From Flavobacterium azizsancarii (lineage in GTDB: Bacteria > Bacteroidota > Bacteroidia > Flavobacteriales > Flavobacteriaceae), in assembly GCF_027980145.1 (NCBI RefSeq), contig NZ_JAMZNK010000007.1, positions 62,001 to 126,000 on the forward strand: DNA of 64,000 nt, read 5' to 3'. The position numbers were made by a program, and so were the translations under genes. How positions within the stretch are numbered: position 1 is the stretch's first letter; each line of letters starts with the position of its first letter. The notes beneath the pieces are model-generated. The model had not been told where the DNA came from. It did no database searches and saw nothing but the letters and a program-made list of their open reading frames with translations. Positions 53,690 to 62,004 of this stretch are shown here, piece by piece.

Positions 53690-54160
53690 TTACACCGAAG
53701 CTGTCTTCTGGATGAACAAATTAATCTCGCATTCTAAAAGTAACTTATGTCCCCATATACTTTCGCATTTCATTGTACACAAGGTATAATCGTCACCTGT
53801 GAATTTTGAAACCAAAGTTGCTTTGGTAATAATCGTATCGCCTACTTTTGGAAGCAAATGTATTTTAAGATTTTTTATTGCACTAATGAAACCCAATACA
53901 TTTACGTTTTCGTTTTCTGTTCCGTCTTCATCAAAAAAATACTTTTTGCCTACAATAGCAGAACAGGTTTGCGCTGTGTTTTCGATTAGACCTGCTTCTA
54001 TAAAAACGTTATTGTCAATAAAAACATTGTCTTTTTTTATCAGGAAGGTCGTTTCTACGAAGTTAGCGTCTATATCCAAAATTAAATCCACCATAAGCAT
54101 TGGAGCTCGGTGGGGAAGGTAATTTTGTATATCAACTCCGGTTTTCATTTCTGCTATCAT
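53690..54160 (-). CDS. Hotdog-fold dehydratase-like protein (ApeP/FabZ type) 2
   Basis: A 156-residue hotdog protein with YLPHRAPMLMVDLILD (14-29) and GLIENTAQTCSAIVG (57-71), the pattern of cluster dehydratases such as ApeP. H17 and E61 are the likely active residues, as judged from FabZ. It overlaps the neighbouring gene by 4 nt. With its neighbour at 54157 it may form a dimer; two adjacent copies suggest one double-hotdog unit split in two. Confidence 0.8.
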   Translation of the reverse strand: MIAEMKTGVDIQNYLPHRAPMLMVDLILDIDANFVETTFLIKKDNVFIDNNVFIEAGLIENTAQTCSAIVGKKYFFDEDGTENENVNVLGFISAIKNLKIHLLPKVGDTIITKATLVSKFTGDDYTLCTMKCESIWGHKLLLECEINLFIQKTASV

Positions 54161-54588
54161 TTTGCTAAAACAGTTTTCATTTGTCCGTTGGCAATTTCTT
54201 CGTTGTTTAGAGTAGTTACAATATCAACCAGTGTAATTCCGGCAAATTCCTGTAAAATTGTTACCGTCGATTGAATTGTATCATTAATTTTTGGCAATTT
54301 TTTAATCACAATTTCTTTGATTGAACCTATATATCCCGTTGGGGCTATTTCGTTTTTTAAGAAAAATTGATAACCTGTGTGCAAAGCCACAGATTGCGCC
54401 ATATGTTCTATTAAACCTGCTTCTAAAAAAGTATCGTTGTCAAAAAAAAAAGTATCGTTTTGAATTTTAAAACCTGAAACTAATGAAGTTTCAGTATATG
54501 AATACATTTGATCTACCATAACAAAAGGAAACTTTTGCGGCAATAAATTTTCAACAGCTTCTTTTTCTAAAAGTAAAGTTGTTTCCAT
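54157..54588 (-). CDS. Hotdog-fold dehydratase-like protein (FabZ type) 1
   Basis: A 143-residue hotdog protein: NLLPQKFPFVMVDQMYSY (about 14-31) and GLIEHMAQSVALHTG (58-72) match the pattern of its neighbour, but the HR/HP of the first motif is QK, so the histidine there is missing. It may be a non-catalytic partner. The ATG at 54588 shares one base with the DarB stop (TAATG), so the two extra residues of the longer TTG reading are not used. Confidence 0.8.
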   Translation of the reverse strand: METTLLLEKEAVENLLPQKFPFVMVDQMYSYTETSLVSGFKIQNDTFFFDNDTFLEAGLIEHMAQSVALHTGYQFFLKNEIAPTGYIGSIKEIVIKKLPKINDTIQSTVTILQEFAGITLVDIVTTLNNEEIANGQMKTVLAK

Positions 54589-55721
54589 TAGCAAACAGTT
54601 AAATAAGCATATGCAAAAGAGAATCTTCCACTTTCAGGAACAGATAGCAGTATACGATCTCCTTTTTTTAAATTTCCTGAATTCATCAATTCTTCAACAG
54701 CTAAATAGATAGAGGCAGAGCCTACATTTCCTACTCTTGAAAGATTCATGAACCATTTTTCATCAGCCATTCCGATTCCTTTCTCGCTTAATCCTTTTTT
54801 TAATCCTTCGACAAAAAAGTTAGAAGAAACGTGAGGAATAAAATAATCAACCTGATCTGACGTAATATTATTTTTAGACATGGCATCGCTCATACTTTCA
54901 GCTCCTTTAGAAAGAATAAATTCATCCAGTAATTTCACATCTTGTTTAATCGCAAAAACGGATTGGTTTAGCCATTGTTCCGGAGGATAATCGCTCCATG
55001 CTTTAATTTCTCCATTTTCTAATTTATCACCACCGGCATACATGCAGGTTTCTAATTCGTAAGCATACGAAAAAGCTTCCATCCATTCGATTTTTAAAGA
55101 AATATCACCACTTGGTTTATTTTCTAATAAAAATGCACCGGCTCCGTCAGATAACATCCAACGTAAAAAATCTTTTTTGAAGGCAATAATAGGCTGCTCT
55201 TCAAGACTTTTTAGATTTGCTGCTTCATGATTGTACATTTGAGCATTCAGCCAGGTCGAAACTCTTTCGGACCCTGTGCAAACTGCATTTTTAGAGTTTC
55301 CTGATTTTACAGACAGAAAACCAAATTTTAATGAATTCATTCCGGCACAGCAAACACCAGTTGATGAATTTAATTCTACCGATTTATTTTTTAATAATCC
55401 ATGTACCATCGCTGCGTGCGAAGGCAAGAAAATATCAGGTGTTGAGGTTCCGCAGGAAAGCACTTCAAGATCTTGTGCGGTAAAGTTATCGTCAAATAAT
55501 TGCACAATAGCATTTCGGGTCAATTCAGCATTGTTATGCGTGCTTTTTCCGTTTTTGTCTATGGCGTAATAACGGGTTAAAATTTTATTATTGCGCAAGA
55601 TAATACGCCTTGCTTTAGAGGCAGCATCATTAATAAGACCTAAATAATCTTCCATTTCGTCATTAGAAACAGCTTCATTTGGCAAATACTTTGCGGCTTT
55701 GGTAATATATACTTCAAACAT
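54588..55721 (-). CDS. darB: DarB: ketosynthase III-like dialkylresorcinol synthase
   Basis: A 377-residue FabH-like enzyme that, in dialkylresorcinol synthesis, condenses two acyl chains and helps close the ring. The active residues are C125 (GVCCAGMNSL), H297 (YFIPHVSSNFF) and N332 (NLSRVGNVGSASI), the KASIII triad. It lies 17 nt downstream of DarA, the standard dar pair. It uses a beta-ketoacyl and an enoyl acyl partner; the chain lengths cannot be read from sequence. Confidence 0.9.
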   Translation of the reverse strand: MFEVYITKAAKYLPNEAVSNDEMEDYLGLINDAASKARRIILRNNKILTRYYAIDKNGKSTHNNAELTRNAIVQLFDDNFTAQDLEVLSCGTSTPDIFLPSHAAMVHGLLKNKSVELNSSTGVCCAGMNSLKFGFLSVKSGNSKNAVCTGSERVSTWLNAQMYNHEAANLKSLEEQPIIAFKKDFLRWMLSDGAGAFLLENKPSGDISLKIEWMEAFSYAYELETCMYAGGDKLENGEIKAWSDYPPEQWLNQSVFAIKQDVKLLDEFILSKGAESMSDAMSKNNITSDQVDYFIPHVSSNFFVEGLKKGLSEKGIGMADEKWFMNLSRVGNVGSASIYLAVEELMNSGNLKKGDRILLSVPESGRFSFAYAYLTVC

Positions 55722-55737
55722 AATCTAATTTCGTCTA

Positions 55738-56640
55738 CTAAACTCCTTTATAATATTGAGTTTCTTTTTTTATGGTTTTTAACTTAAATGGGTAGGTAAT
55801 AAGGTGCAATATATATACTATTGGTGAGATTAACCATATTGCAAGGAATAAATAAACATTAAATACTTTAAGAAGCAGTTTTCTGTTTTTTTGATGCTTA
55901 TAAATCAAATTTGACCATTTATTGAAAATTTTATTGGCTGTTTTATCTACTGTAACTAAATATGAGCTGATTTTTACTGCGCCAATTGCCAGTAATTTTG
56001 GCTGTAAATCTTCTAGTTTGTTCTGATTTAGTTGGGAGAAAATAACTTCTCCAAATTTATTAGATTCCTGAATGTCTTTGTCAGAGACTCCCGGTAAAGG
56101 AAGTATTCCCAAATACTTTTTCTTTACTCCGGAGAACATCCATTCTACGATTGTAATGACACTGATTAAATTTCCAACCCGATCTACCAGGGCAATGTTT
56201 CCTACTAATTGAGCATTGGCTTCTTTTAGTAATGTTTTGATTTTTTCCTGTGCCATAATCCACATATTTCGGGAACCGCTTATAGTAACAACTGGCGTAT
56301 TGTTCAGGATTTTTTTTGCATCATCACTTTTCAAAAATGAATTGACAGGAATCGAAGGCGACAAATACCAAACCTGGTAATGGAAAAGAACTAAGTCGAA
56401 TTTTGTGTTTAGAATTTCTTGAGGAACAGGTTTTAATGCTGTTGGGATTTGAAGAAAAGATTCTGGAAAGGCGTCAAAAAAAGAATCCTTATCCCAAGGA
56501 AAGGGAAAGGGTTTCTCTAATTGTATTTCGTGAAACGTTACATTTATTTCTTCTGAATTCAGGAAAGGTTTTGCGATATTCCGCGCAATCTCTTCTAGTT
56601 GTCCTGACTGAGAATAATAAATAACAAGAACATTTTTCAT
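55738..56640 (-). CDS. darA: DarA: dialkylresorcinol aromatase
   Basis: A 300-residue flavodoxin-like protein. The N-terminus MKNVLVIYYSQSGQLEEIA (1-19) is the phosphate-binding loop, followed by VLFHYQVWYLSPSIPVNSFL and VVTISGSRNMW. In the known pathway DarA aromatises the cyclohexanedione made by DarB to a dialkylresorcinol. The C-terminal 60 residues hold one or two membrane helices, which would tie the enzyme to the membrane. Expected partner darB follows. Confidence 0.9.
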   Translation of the reverse strand: MKNVLVIYYSQSGQLEEIARNIAKPFLNSEEINVTFHEIQLEKPFPFPWDKDSFFDAFPESFLQIPTALKPVPQEILNTKFDLVLFHYQVWYLSPSIPVNSFLKSDDAKKILNNTPVVTISGSRNMWIMAQEKIKTLLKEANAQLVGNIALVDRVGNLISVITIVEWMFSGVKKKYLGILPLPGVSDKDIQESNKFGEVIFSQLNQNKLEDLQPKLLAIGAVKISSYLVTVDKTANKIFNKWSNLIYKHQKNRKLLLKVFNVYLFLAIWLISPIVYILHLITYPFKLKTIKKETQYYKGV

Positions 56641-56684
56641 TTGGTTTAATGGCTTTGGTGGTTGCGCAAAAATAAGTATTTTTT

Positions 56685-58325
56685 TTAAACGAATTTCCTT
56701 ATTTTATCTGTTCGTTTTATGTGTACCCAATCCGGCCATGTCGCAGCATCTTCGGCATCATAAATTCGGATTTTTTGGTTTGCATCTTCTATTAATAAAT
56801 CATCAGAGGTACAGCCCAGAATCGCTGCAGCTGCTGCAACTCCGGAATATGTTGCTCCTGCAACACCGTGAGATAAGGTACAGGCACCACAAAGAAACAG
56901 ATTTTCGATTTCGGTTTTGTTCTTGTAAGAGAAAGGCCCTACCTGATTTAATGTTTTTTCGGTGCCGTAAACATTTCCTTTTGTCGAATTAATATAGAAT
57001 TCATTGGTTTTAGGAGTTCCTAATTCTGCCTGTATAATATGTTGCTTCGCATTTGGGATTATTTTTTCGACGTTGTTCATCAGTTTTTCGACGATTCTTT
57101 CTTTGAATATTTTATAGGCTGGATTATGATAATCATCTAATCCATTAAAATCTTTCAAATGATCGTAATTGACGTAGGTTACAATTTCGAAATTATGGTA
57201 ACGTCCGTTAAAACTTGCCGGATCTTTGAGTGTCGTACAACTTATAAATACCGAGGGAAATGAATCGCCGGAATCAATTGTATCGCTCATTAAATGTTCG
57301 AAATTGGCATCGTCGTTTTCATCTTTCATCATCCAGAAATTTCCGGAATCTATATTATATAAGGTAACATCAATATCAAGGGTCAAAAATAAAATTAAAG
57401 AAGTAACGGAGTATCTAGTCTTGTCAAGTTTTTTGAGAAGTGATTTACTTAAATGTTCTATATCAATTAAATTTAAATAAGTGATTGAAGGATCAGCATT
57501 CGAAACAATATTTTTGGCTCGTATTTCTTCGCCGTTTTCAAGCTGAATACCTATGGCTTTTTTATTTTCGATAATGATTTTGCGTACGTTTTGTTTTACG
57601 CGAATTTCTCCGTTATGTCTTTTTATACCGTTTGTCATGGCTTTTACAATGCCGCCGCCGCCGCCCATTGGATAAAATCCGCCATCAAAATAATGACTCA
57701 TTACGGAACAATGTACCGGAAAACAAGCACGACTGGGAGGAAGTCCGTGATCGCCGCACTGAATATTCAATACTGCTTTTAGCTTTGGATCTTTAACATG
57801 CCATCCAATTACTTTCTTTAAAGGAAACAAAGCAAATTTGCCAAAATGTTTGGTACGGAACGGAACGGTAATGTTTTGCCACCAACCTTTTAGTTTTGGA
57901 ATCAATTGCAGTTCGTAACTTACTTTTTCAACCAAAGAAAGATATTCGTTGATGTTTTTTTCTTCGTGTGGAAAATGGGAAGAAAGGGTTTTCTTGAGAT
58001 TGTCAATTCCTGCCGGAAGATCGAAAGTCTCATCTCCAATCAAACAATGTTCGTAAGCCTTTTTATTCATTCGGAAAAAGACCATGTCATTCGCAATTCC
58101 TAAACCCCTGTACAATTCGTTGGTAGATTGTCCTTCTTCAAGTTGTCCTACATAATGTACGCCCGGACTAAAACGCTGCCCTTTTAAAGTAAAACTATGA
58201 CTCCAGCCACCGGGAACATAATGTTGTTCGAGTACCAAAACTTTCTGTCCGGCTCTTGCAAGACATATAGCAGTTGATAAACCGCCAACTCCGGAACCAA
58301 TAATAATGGTGTCAAATTCCTGCAT
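56685..58325 (-). CDS. FAD-dependent oxidoreductase 2, phytoene dehydrogenase-like
   Basis: A 546-residue flavoenzyme with GSGVGGLSTAICLARAG (10-26), VLEQHYVPGGWSHSF (31-45) and a C-terminal LFLCGACTLSHGVAGATYSG FAD contact. It is related to the 505-residue enzyme at 33320-34837 but not a close copy. It stands directly before darA, so it may act on the resorcinol branch or on its fatty precursor. A large intergenic palindrome lies upstream. Confidence 0.83.
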   Translation of the reverse strand: MQEFDTIIIGSGVGGLSTAICLARAGQKVLVLEQHYVPGGWSHSFTLKGQRFSPGVHYVGQLEEGQSTNELYRGLGIANDMVFFRMNKKAYEHCLIGDETFDLPAGIDNLKKTLSSHFPHEEKNINEYLSLVEKVSYELQLIPKLKGWWQNITVPFRTKHFGKFALFPLKKVIGWHVKDPKLKAVLNIQCGDHGLPPSRACFPVHCSVMSHYFDGGFYPMGGGGGIVKAMTNGIKRHNGEIRVKQNVRKIIIENKKAIGIQLENGEEIRAKNIVSNADPSITYLNLIDIEHLSKSLLKKLDKTRYSVTSLILFLTLDIDVTLYNIDSGNFWMMKDENDDANFEHLMSDTIDSGDSFPSVFISCTTLKDPASFNGRYHNFEIVTYVNYDHLKDFNGLDDYHNPAYKIFKERIVEKLMNNVEKIIPNAKQHIIQAELGTPKTNEFYINSTKGNVYGTEKTLNQVGPFSYKNKTEIENLFLCGACTLSHGVAGATYSGVAAAAAILGCTSDDLLIEDANQKIRIYDAEDAATWPDWVHIKRTDKIRKFV

Positions 58326-58712
58326 ATTTTACTTTAAGAATTGTAGGGTATAAAAGAACGATTTTTAATTAAATAATTTTTACGCTTTGACGTAATTTGT
58401 AAAAAAACTTAAACAGATATTTTGTGTTGATTTCGAAATTAAATCTATGTGTTTAATTTTTTCACGCAGATTTTAAAAGATTTGAGCAGATTTCTTTTCT
58501 AATCTTTGGCGGTTTAAACACATAGGAACATAGCTTTTGTCCTGTCTAATGATTTAACCGCAAAGTCCGCAAAGTTTTTTATTTAATGGTATGTTTAGAA
58601 ACACAAAGTTCGCAAAGCTTTGTATTGATTTAGCTTTGCGAACTTTGTATTTTTATAAAATCCGATATGTAAAAAACTTTGCGGACTTTGCGGTTAAATT
58701 CCCTTTAATTTT
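58326..58712. repeat. Intergenic region with a 148-bp nested double palindrome
   Basis: A perfect 30-bp outer inverted repeat (58552-58581 with 58670-58699, core CCGCAAAGTCCGCAAAG) encloses a perfect 17-bp inner inverted repeat (58603-58619 with 58632-58648, core AAAGTTCGCAAAGC). Together they could form one long arm with a side arm. The rest of the gap (58326-58551) has degenerate CGCAGATTTTAAAAG-type repeat text and no gene. It separates the acyltransferase and FAD genes. Confidence 0.9.
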
Positions 58713-59591
58713 TTATTTCAATTGATTCCAAAAATCAAAGTAATTGAACCATTGCAGAGGATATTTTGCCAACATCGATTCTACACTTTCGATATAAGCT
58801 TTCAACAATCCTTTTTCGTCACGGTGTTTGACTATCGCTTCTCTTGCATACAAGTGATAATGCAGGTTTGGCTCTTTCATTACGTAAACAAAAACTACGG
58901 GAACTTTTAATCTTGAAGCGATTAAAAATGGACCTGCAGGAAAGTTTGCTTCTTCACCAAGGATTTTCTCAGATAGTGATTTGGTACCTTCAAAATAGCG
59001 ATCGCCTGTAAAACAAACCAGCTCATTATTTGCAAGTGCAGCATTGATCTCGAAAATATGAGACATGTCATCGCTGATAATGATAAATTTAACGGTAGGT
59101 TTTTGAGCAACGCTTTCCAGATAATTCTTAATAGCCGAATGTTCTAAATCTGTAGTAACCAGATTAATCTGAAAATCAATGTCGATATCGCCTAAAAAAT
59201 GTTCTGCGATTTCAAAATTTCCAATATGAGCACTGATTAAAACGCCTCCTTTTTTCTCTGCCAAAAGATTTTTCAGGATTTCGATTCCATCAAATTCATA
59301 GGTAAATTTATTTCGCATTCCTGCCGAAATGGAAATTTTATCAATAATAGTCTGTCCAAAAGTGTAGTAACTTTTGAAAACCATTTTTTTAGATTTGAAA
59401 TGAGAATACTTCAGCCTTTCTCTGAAATAATAAGAAATAGCTTTGTTGCTTTTTTTTAGAAATAAAAAATAGTAAGAAGCAACAAAATAAAGTAAAACAT
59501 AAGCAGCTTTAACCCCCGCTTTTTTTATTAAAAAAACGAATATTCTATATCCTAAAACAGTTCCTTTTGATTTGCCATCCCATTTGCTCAT
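58713..59591 (-). CDS. LpxL/HtrB-like lysophospholipid acyltransferase of the pigment cluster
   Basis: A 292-residue acyltransferase of the lipid A late-acyltransferase type. The active motif is HIGNFE (H122, E127, an HX4E pattern); an N-terminal membrane helix (about 28-47) anchors it. It uses an acyl-ACP, and the ACP gene lies directly upstream, sharing one base. In the flexirubin pathway it is a good candidate to join the aryl-polyene acid from ACP to the dialkylresorcinol hydroxyl; this is inference. Confidence 0.85.
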   Translation of the reverse strand: MSKWDGKSKGTVLGYRIFVFLIKKAGVKAAYVLLYFVASYYFLFLKKSNKAISYYFRERLKYSHFKSKKMVFKSYYTFGQTIIDKISISAGMRNKFTYEFDGIEILKNLLAEKKGGVLISAHIGNFEIAEHFLGDIDIDFQINLVTTDLEHSAIKNYLESVAQKPTVKFIIISDDMSHIFEINAALANNELVCFTGDRYFEGTKSLSEKILGEEANFPAGPFLIASRLKVPVVFVYVMKEPNLHYHLYAREAIVKHRDEKGLLKAYIESVESMLAKYPLQWFNYFDFWNQLK

Positions 59592-59845
59592 TAAGCAGTT
59601 TTGGCTTTTAATTTGTTTTCAATAAGATCATAAAAGCTTTGAAAAGAATCAATTCCTACGAAATCAACTTCTACTAGTTTTACGCCAAAGTTAGCTTCTA
59701 TTGAAACTACTAAGTCAACATAATCTAAACTATCTAACCCAAGTGTGTCTTTTAAATTAGCATCTGGTTCAATATCATCATTATCTACTTCAAATTCATC
59801 AACTAAAAAACCATTAATTCTTGCTATAATCTCTTCTTTATTCAT
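59591..59845 (-). CDS. Acyl carrier protein 2 of the pigment cluster
   Basis: An 84-residue acidic carrier with the phosphopantetheine serine S39 in LGLDSLDYVDLV. It differs from ACP 1 in having more hydrophobic residues on helix 2. Its start lies inside the last 8 nt of the ketosynthase gene, and its end shares a base with the acyltransferase gene, so the three products are made together. Confidence 0.92.
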   Translation of the reverse strand: MNKEEIIARINGFLVDEFEVDNDDIEPDANLKDTLGLDSLDYVDLVVSIEANFGVKLVEVDFVGIDSFQSFYDLIENKLKAKTA

Positions 59846-61073
59846 CGTTTAATTTAAACTTTTTAACCACCAACGCAGAGTTGGTTCCTCCGAATCCGAA
59901 GGAATTGGACAAAAATATGTCAAATTTTTTGTATAAAGTAGTTTTGACCAAATTTAATTTGGCTGCATCTTCATCAGGATTGTCTAAATTGATGTTTGGA
60001 GCAATGAAATCGTTCTGCATCATTAAGATCGAGTAGATTACTTCACTGGCTCCTGCCATCCAGCATTCGTGACCAGTCATTGATTTTGTGGAACTTACAT
60101 ACGGATTTTTCTCACCAAAAACTTCGAAAATAGCTTTGGCTTCATTACCGTCTCCAACTGGTGTTGAGGTTGCGTGAGCATTTATATAATCAATGTCCGT
60201 TGCTTTTATTTTTGCATCATCAAGCGCTCGTTGCATGGCTATAGACGGGCCTTCGACATTTGGCGTAGAAATATGTCCACCGTTTGAAGAGAAACCGTAA
60301 CCTACGACTTCGGCAATAATGTTGGCGCCTCTTGCAATCGCCGATTCGTAACTTTCAAGAATTAAAGTAGCGCCGCCGCCACTCGGAATTAACCCGTCTC
60401 GATCTGCATCAAAAGGACGAGAAGCTTTTTGAGGTTCATTTTCTCTATTCGAAAATACGCCTAAACCATCAAAACTGCTCATCGCATATTTGTTGATTTC
60501 CTGAGCACCTCCGGTAATAATAATATCCTGAAAGCCGCTTTTGATTAAAAAATAAGCCAGACCTATAGAATGTGAGCCACTTGCACAAGCAGCACTTATG
60601 GTAAGATTGATGCCACGGAGTTTAAAAATCGTAGATAGATTCATCGTTACCGTAGAATTCATTGATTTAAAAATGGCTCCGGAACCTATTAGTGCGGTGT
60701 CTTTTTTCTCGCGAACAATATCTGTAGCATCAATAATGGCTTTTGAGACACTATCATTTCCGTACATAATACCTACTTCACGATTGTCAAAAAAAGTGTC
60801 ATCGATATTGGCATTCTTCAATGCTTCGATAGTAGCCATATAAGCATACTCGGTTTCTTCACCAATGCTCATACGTTGTCTGCGGGTCAATAAGTTTTTT
60901 AAATCAGCTTTCGGGACCATCCCTGTAAGTGCTGATTGAAAACCAAATTCTTTTCTTTCAGAATCAAACTGAATACCGGATTTCCCGTTGTATAACGATT
61001 CCTTTACTTCTTCTAAAGAAGTTCCGATACAAGAATAAATTCCCATTCCAGTAATTACAACTCTCTTATTCAT
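59838..61073 (-). CDS. Beta-ketoacyl-ACP synthase II-like enzyme, first of the cluster
   Basis: A 411-residue FabF-like condensing enzyme. The triad is intact: C163 (SAACASGSHS), H300 (INAHATSTPVGDG) and H335 (KSMTGHECWMAGAS). This is the most canonical of the ketosynthases here. It is preceded by a gap with a palindrome and a possible -7 element, so it may be the first gene of a sub-operon with ACP 2 and the acyltransferase. Confidence 0.92.
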   Translation of the reverse strand: MNKRVVITGMGIYSCIGTSLEEVKESLYNGKSGIQFDSERKEFGFQSALTGMVPKADLKNLLTRRQRMSIGEETEYAYMATIEALKNANIDDTFFDNREVGIMYGNDSVSKAIIDATDIVREKKDTALIGSGAIFKSMNSTVTMNLSTIFKLRGINLTISAACASGSHSIGLAYFLIKSGFQDIIITGGAQEINKYAMSSFDGLGVFSNRENEPQKASRPFDADRDGLIPSGGGATLILESYESAIARGANIIAEVVGYGFSSNGGHISTPNVEGPSIAMQRALDDAKIKATDIDYINAHATSTPVGDGNEAKAIFEVFGEKNPYVSSTKSMTGHECWMAGASEVIYSILMMQNDFIAPNINLDNPDEDAAKLNLVKTTLYKKFDIFLSNSFGFGGTNSALVVKKFKLNDE

Positions 61074-61121
61074 CGTCTTTCAAAGTAATTTTTTATCCTT
61101 AAAGTATAATTTTTTTTATCT

Positions 61122-61191
61122 CGCAAAGACGCAAAGTCGCAAAGTTTATTCTTTTTTTAAGTTTTTTTAATTAAAACTTTGCGTCTTTGCG
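61122..61191. repeat. 15-bp inverted repeat between fabG-like and ketosynthase genes
   Basis: CGCAAAGACGCAAAG at 61122-61136 is a perfect inverted repeat of CTTTGCGTCTTTGCG at 61177-61191 with a 40-nt loop. It belongs to the GCAAAG word family also found at 15240-15345 and 58552-58699. Confidence 0.65.
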
Positions 61192-61231
61192 TGCAATTTT
61201 CAACGTTTAAAAAAAACTTAAAATAGTCTCT

Positions 61232-61239
61232 CAAACATA
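61232..61239 (-). promoter_or_regulatory. Possible -7 element for the ketosynthase-ACP-acyltransferase genes
   Basis: On the minus strand this reads TATGTTTG, matching TANNTTTG, about 160 nt before the ketosynthase start and just after the fabG-like stop. No -33 match was seen. Confidence 0.35.
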
Positions 61240-61246
61240 GGAACTA

Positions 61247-61978
61247 TTAAGAATATATTCCTCCGTTTATATTGATAATTTCTCCTGTAATATAGCTTGA
61301 TTTTTTTGAAATCAAAAAGCTTACCAAATCTGCTACCTCTTCGGCTTCGCCAAAACGATTTACGGGAATCAGTTTCAATAATTCTTTTTCGTCTAACTGG
61401 CTTGTCATATCGGTTTTTATAAAACCAGGGGCAACAGCATTTACAGTAATATTTCGTTTGGCAACTTCCTGGGCCAATGCTTTTGTAGCAGCCACGATTG
61501 CGCCTTTGGCAGCCGAATAATTCGTTTGTCCGGCCGTTCCTTTTACGCCTGAAACAGAAACTATATTTACGATTCGGCCATATTTATTGCGTAGCATTTT
61601 TTGAATTAAAAATTGCGTTACATTAAAAAATCCGTTTACGCTTGTATTCATAACACCGTTCCAGTCTTCGGGAGTCATCCACATAAAAAGACCGTCTTTT
61701 GTAATTCCGGCGTTGTTTACTATTGCTTCTACAATCGCTTCAGGATTTGCATCCTGCCATTGTGTTAATGTTTTTTGTACTTCTTCAAAATTAGAAACAT
61801 CAAAACCTAAGATTTCTCCGGTTGCTCCTAATTTTTGAATTTCCTGAAGTGTTGCTTCGGCAGCAGTTTTATTCGAATGATAATTAATCAGAATATGATA
61901 ACTAGATTCAACGGCTAATTTTTTACAAATAGCACTTCCGATTCCTCTTGAACCGCCTGTTACTAATACACATTTCAT
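61247..61978 (-). CDS. 3-oxoacyl-ACP reductase (FabG-like)
   Basis: A 243-residue short-chain dehydrogenase that should reduce the beta-keto group with NADPH during chain building. The cofactor loop is GGSRGIGSA (8-16), NNAG is at 88-91, and the active residues are S141, Y154 and K158 (YSAAK). The ending GEIININGGIYS is the typical C-terminus. It lies between the WG-repeat gene (26-nt gap) and the ketosynthase gene. Confidence 0.93.
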   Translation of the reverse strand: MKCVLVTGGSRGIGSAICKKLAVESSYHILINYHSNKTAAEATLQEIQKLGATGEILGFDVSNFEEVQKTLTQWQDANPEAIVEAIVNNAGITKDGLFMWMTPEDWNGVMNTSVNGFFNVTQFLIQKMLRNKYGRIVNIVSVSGVKGTAGQTNYSAAKGAIVAATKALAQEVAKRNITVNAVAPGFIKTDMTSQLDEKELLKLIPVNRFGEAEEVADLVSFLISKKSSYITGEIININGGIYS

Positions 61979-62004
61979 ATTATGTAGAATTTATTTTTTA
62001 GATG

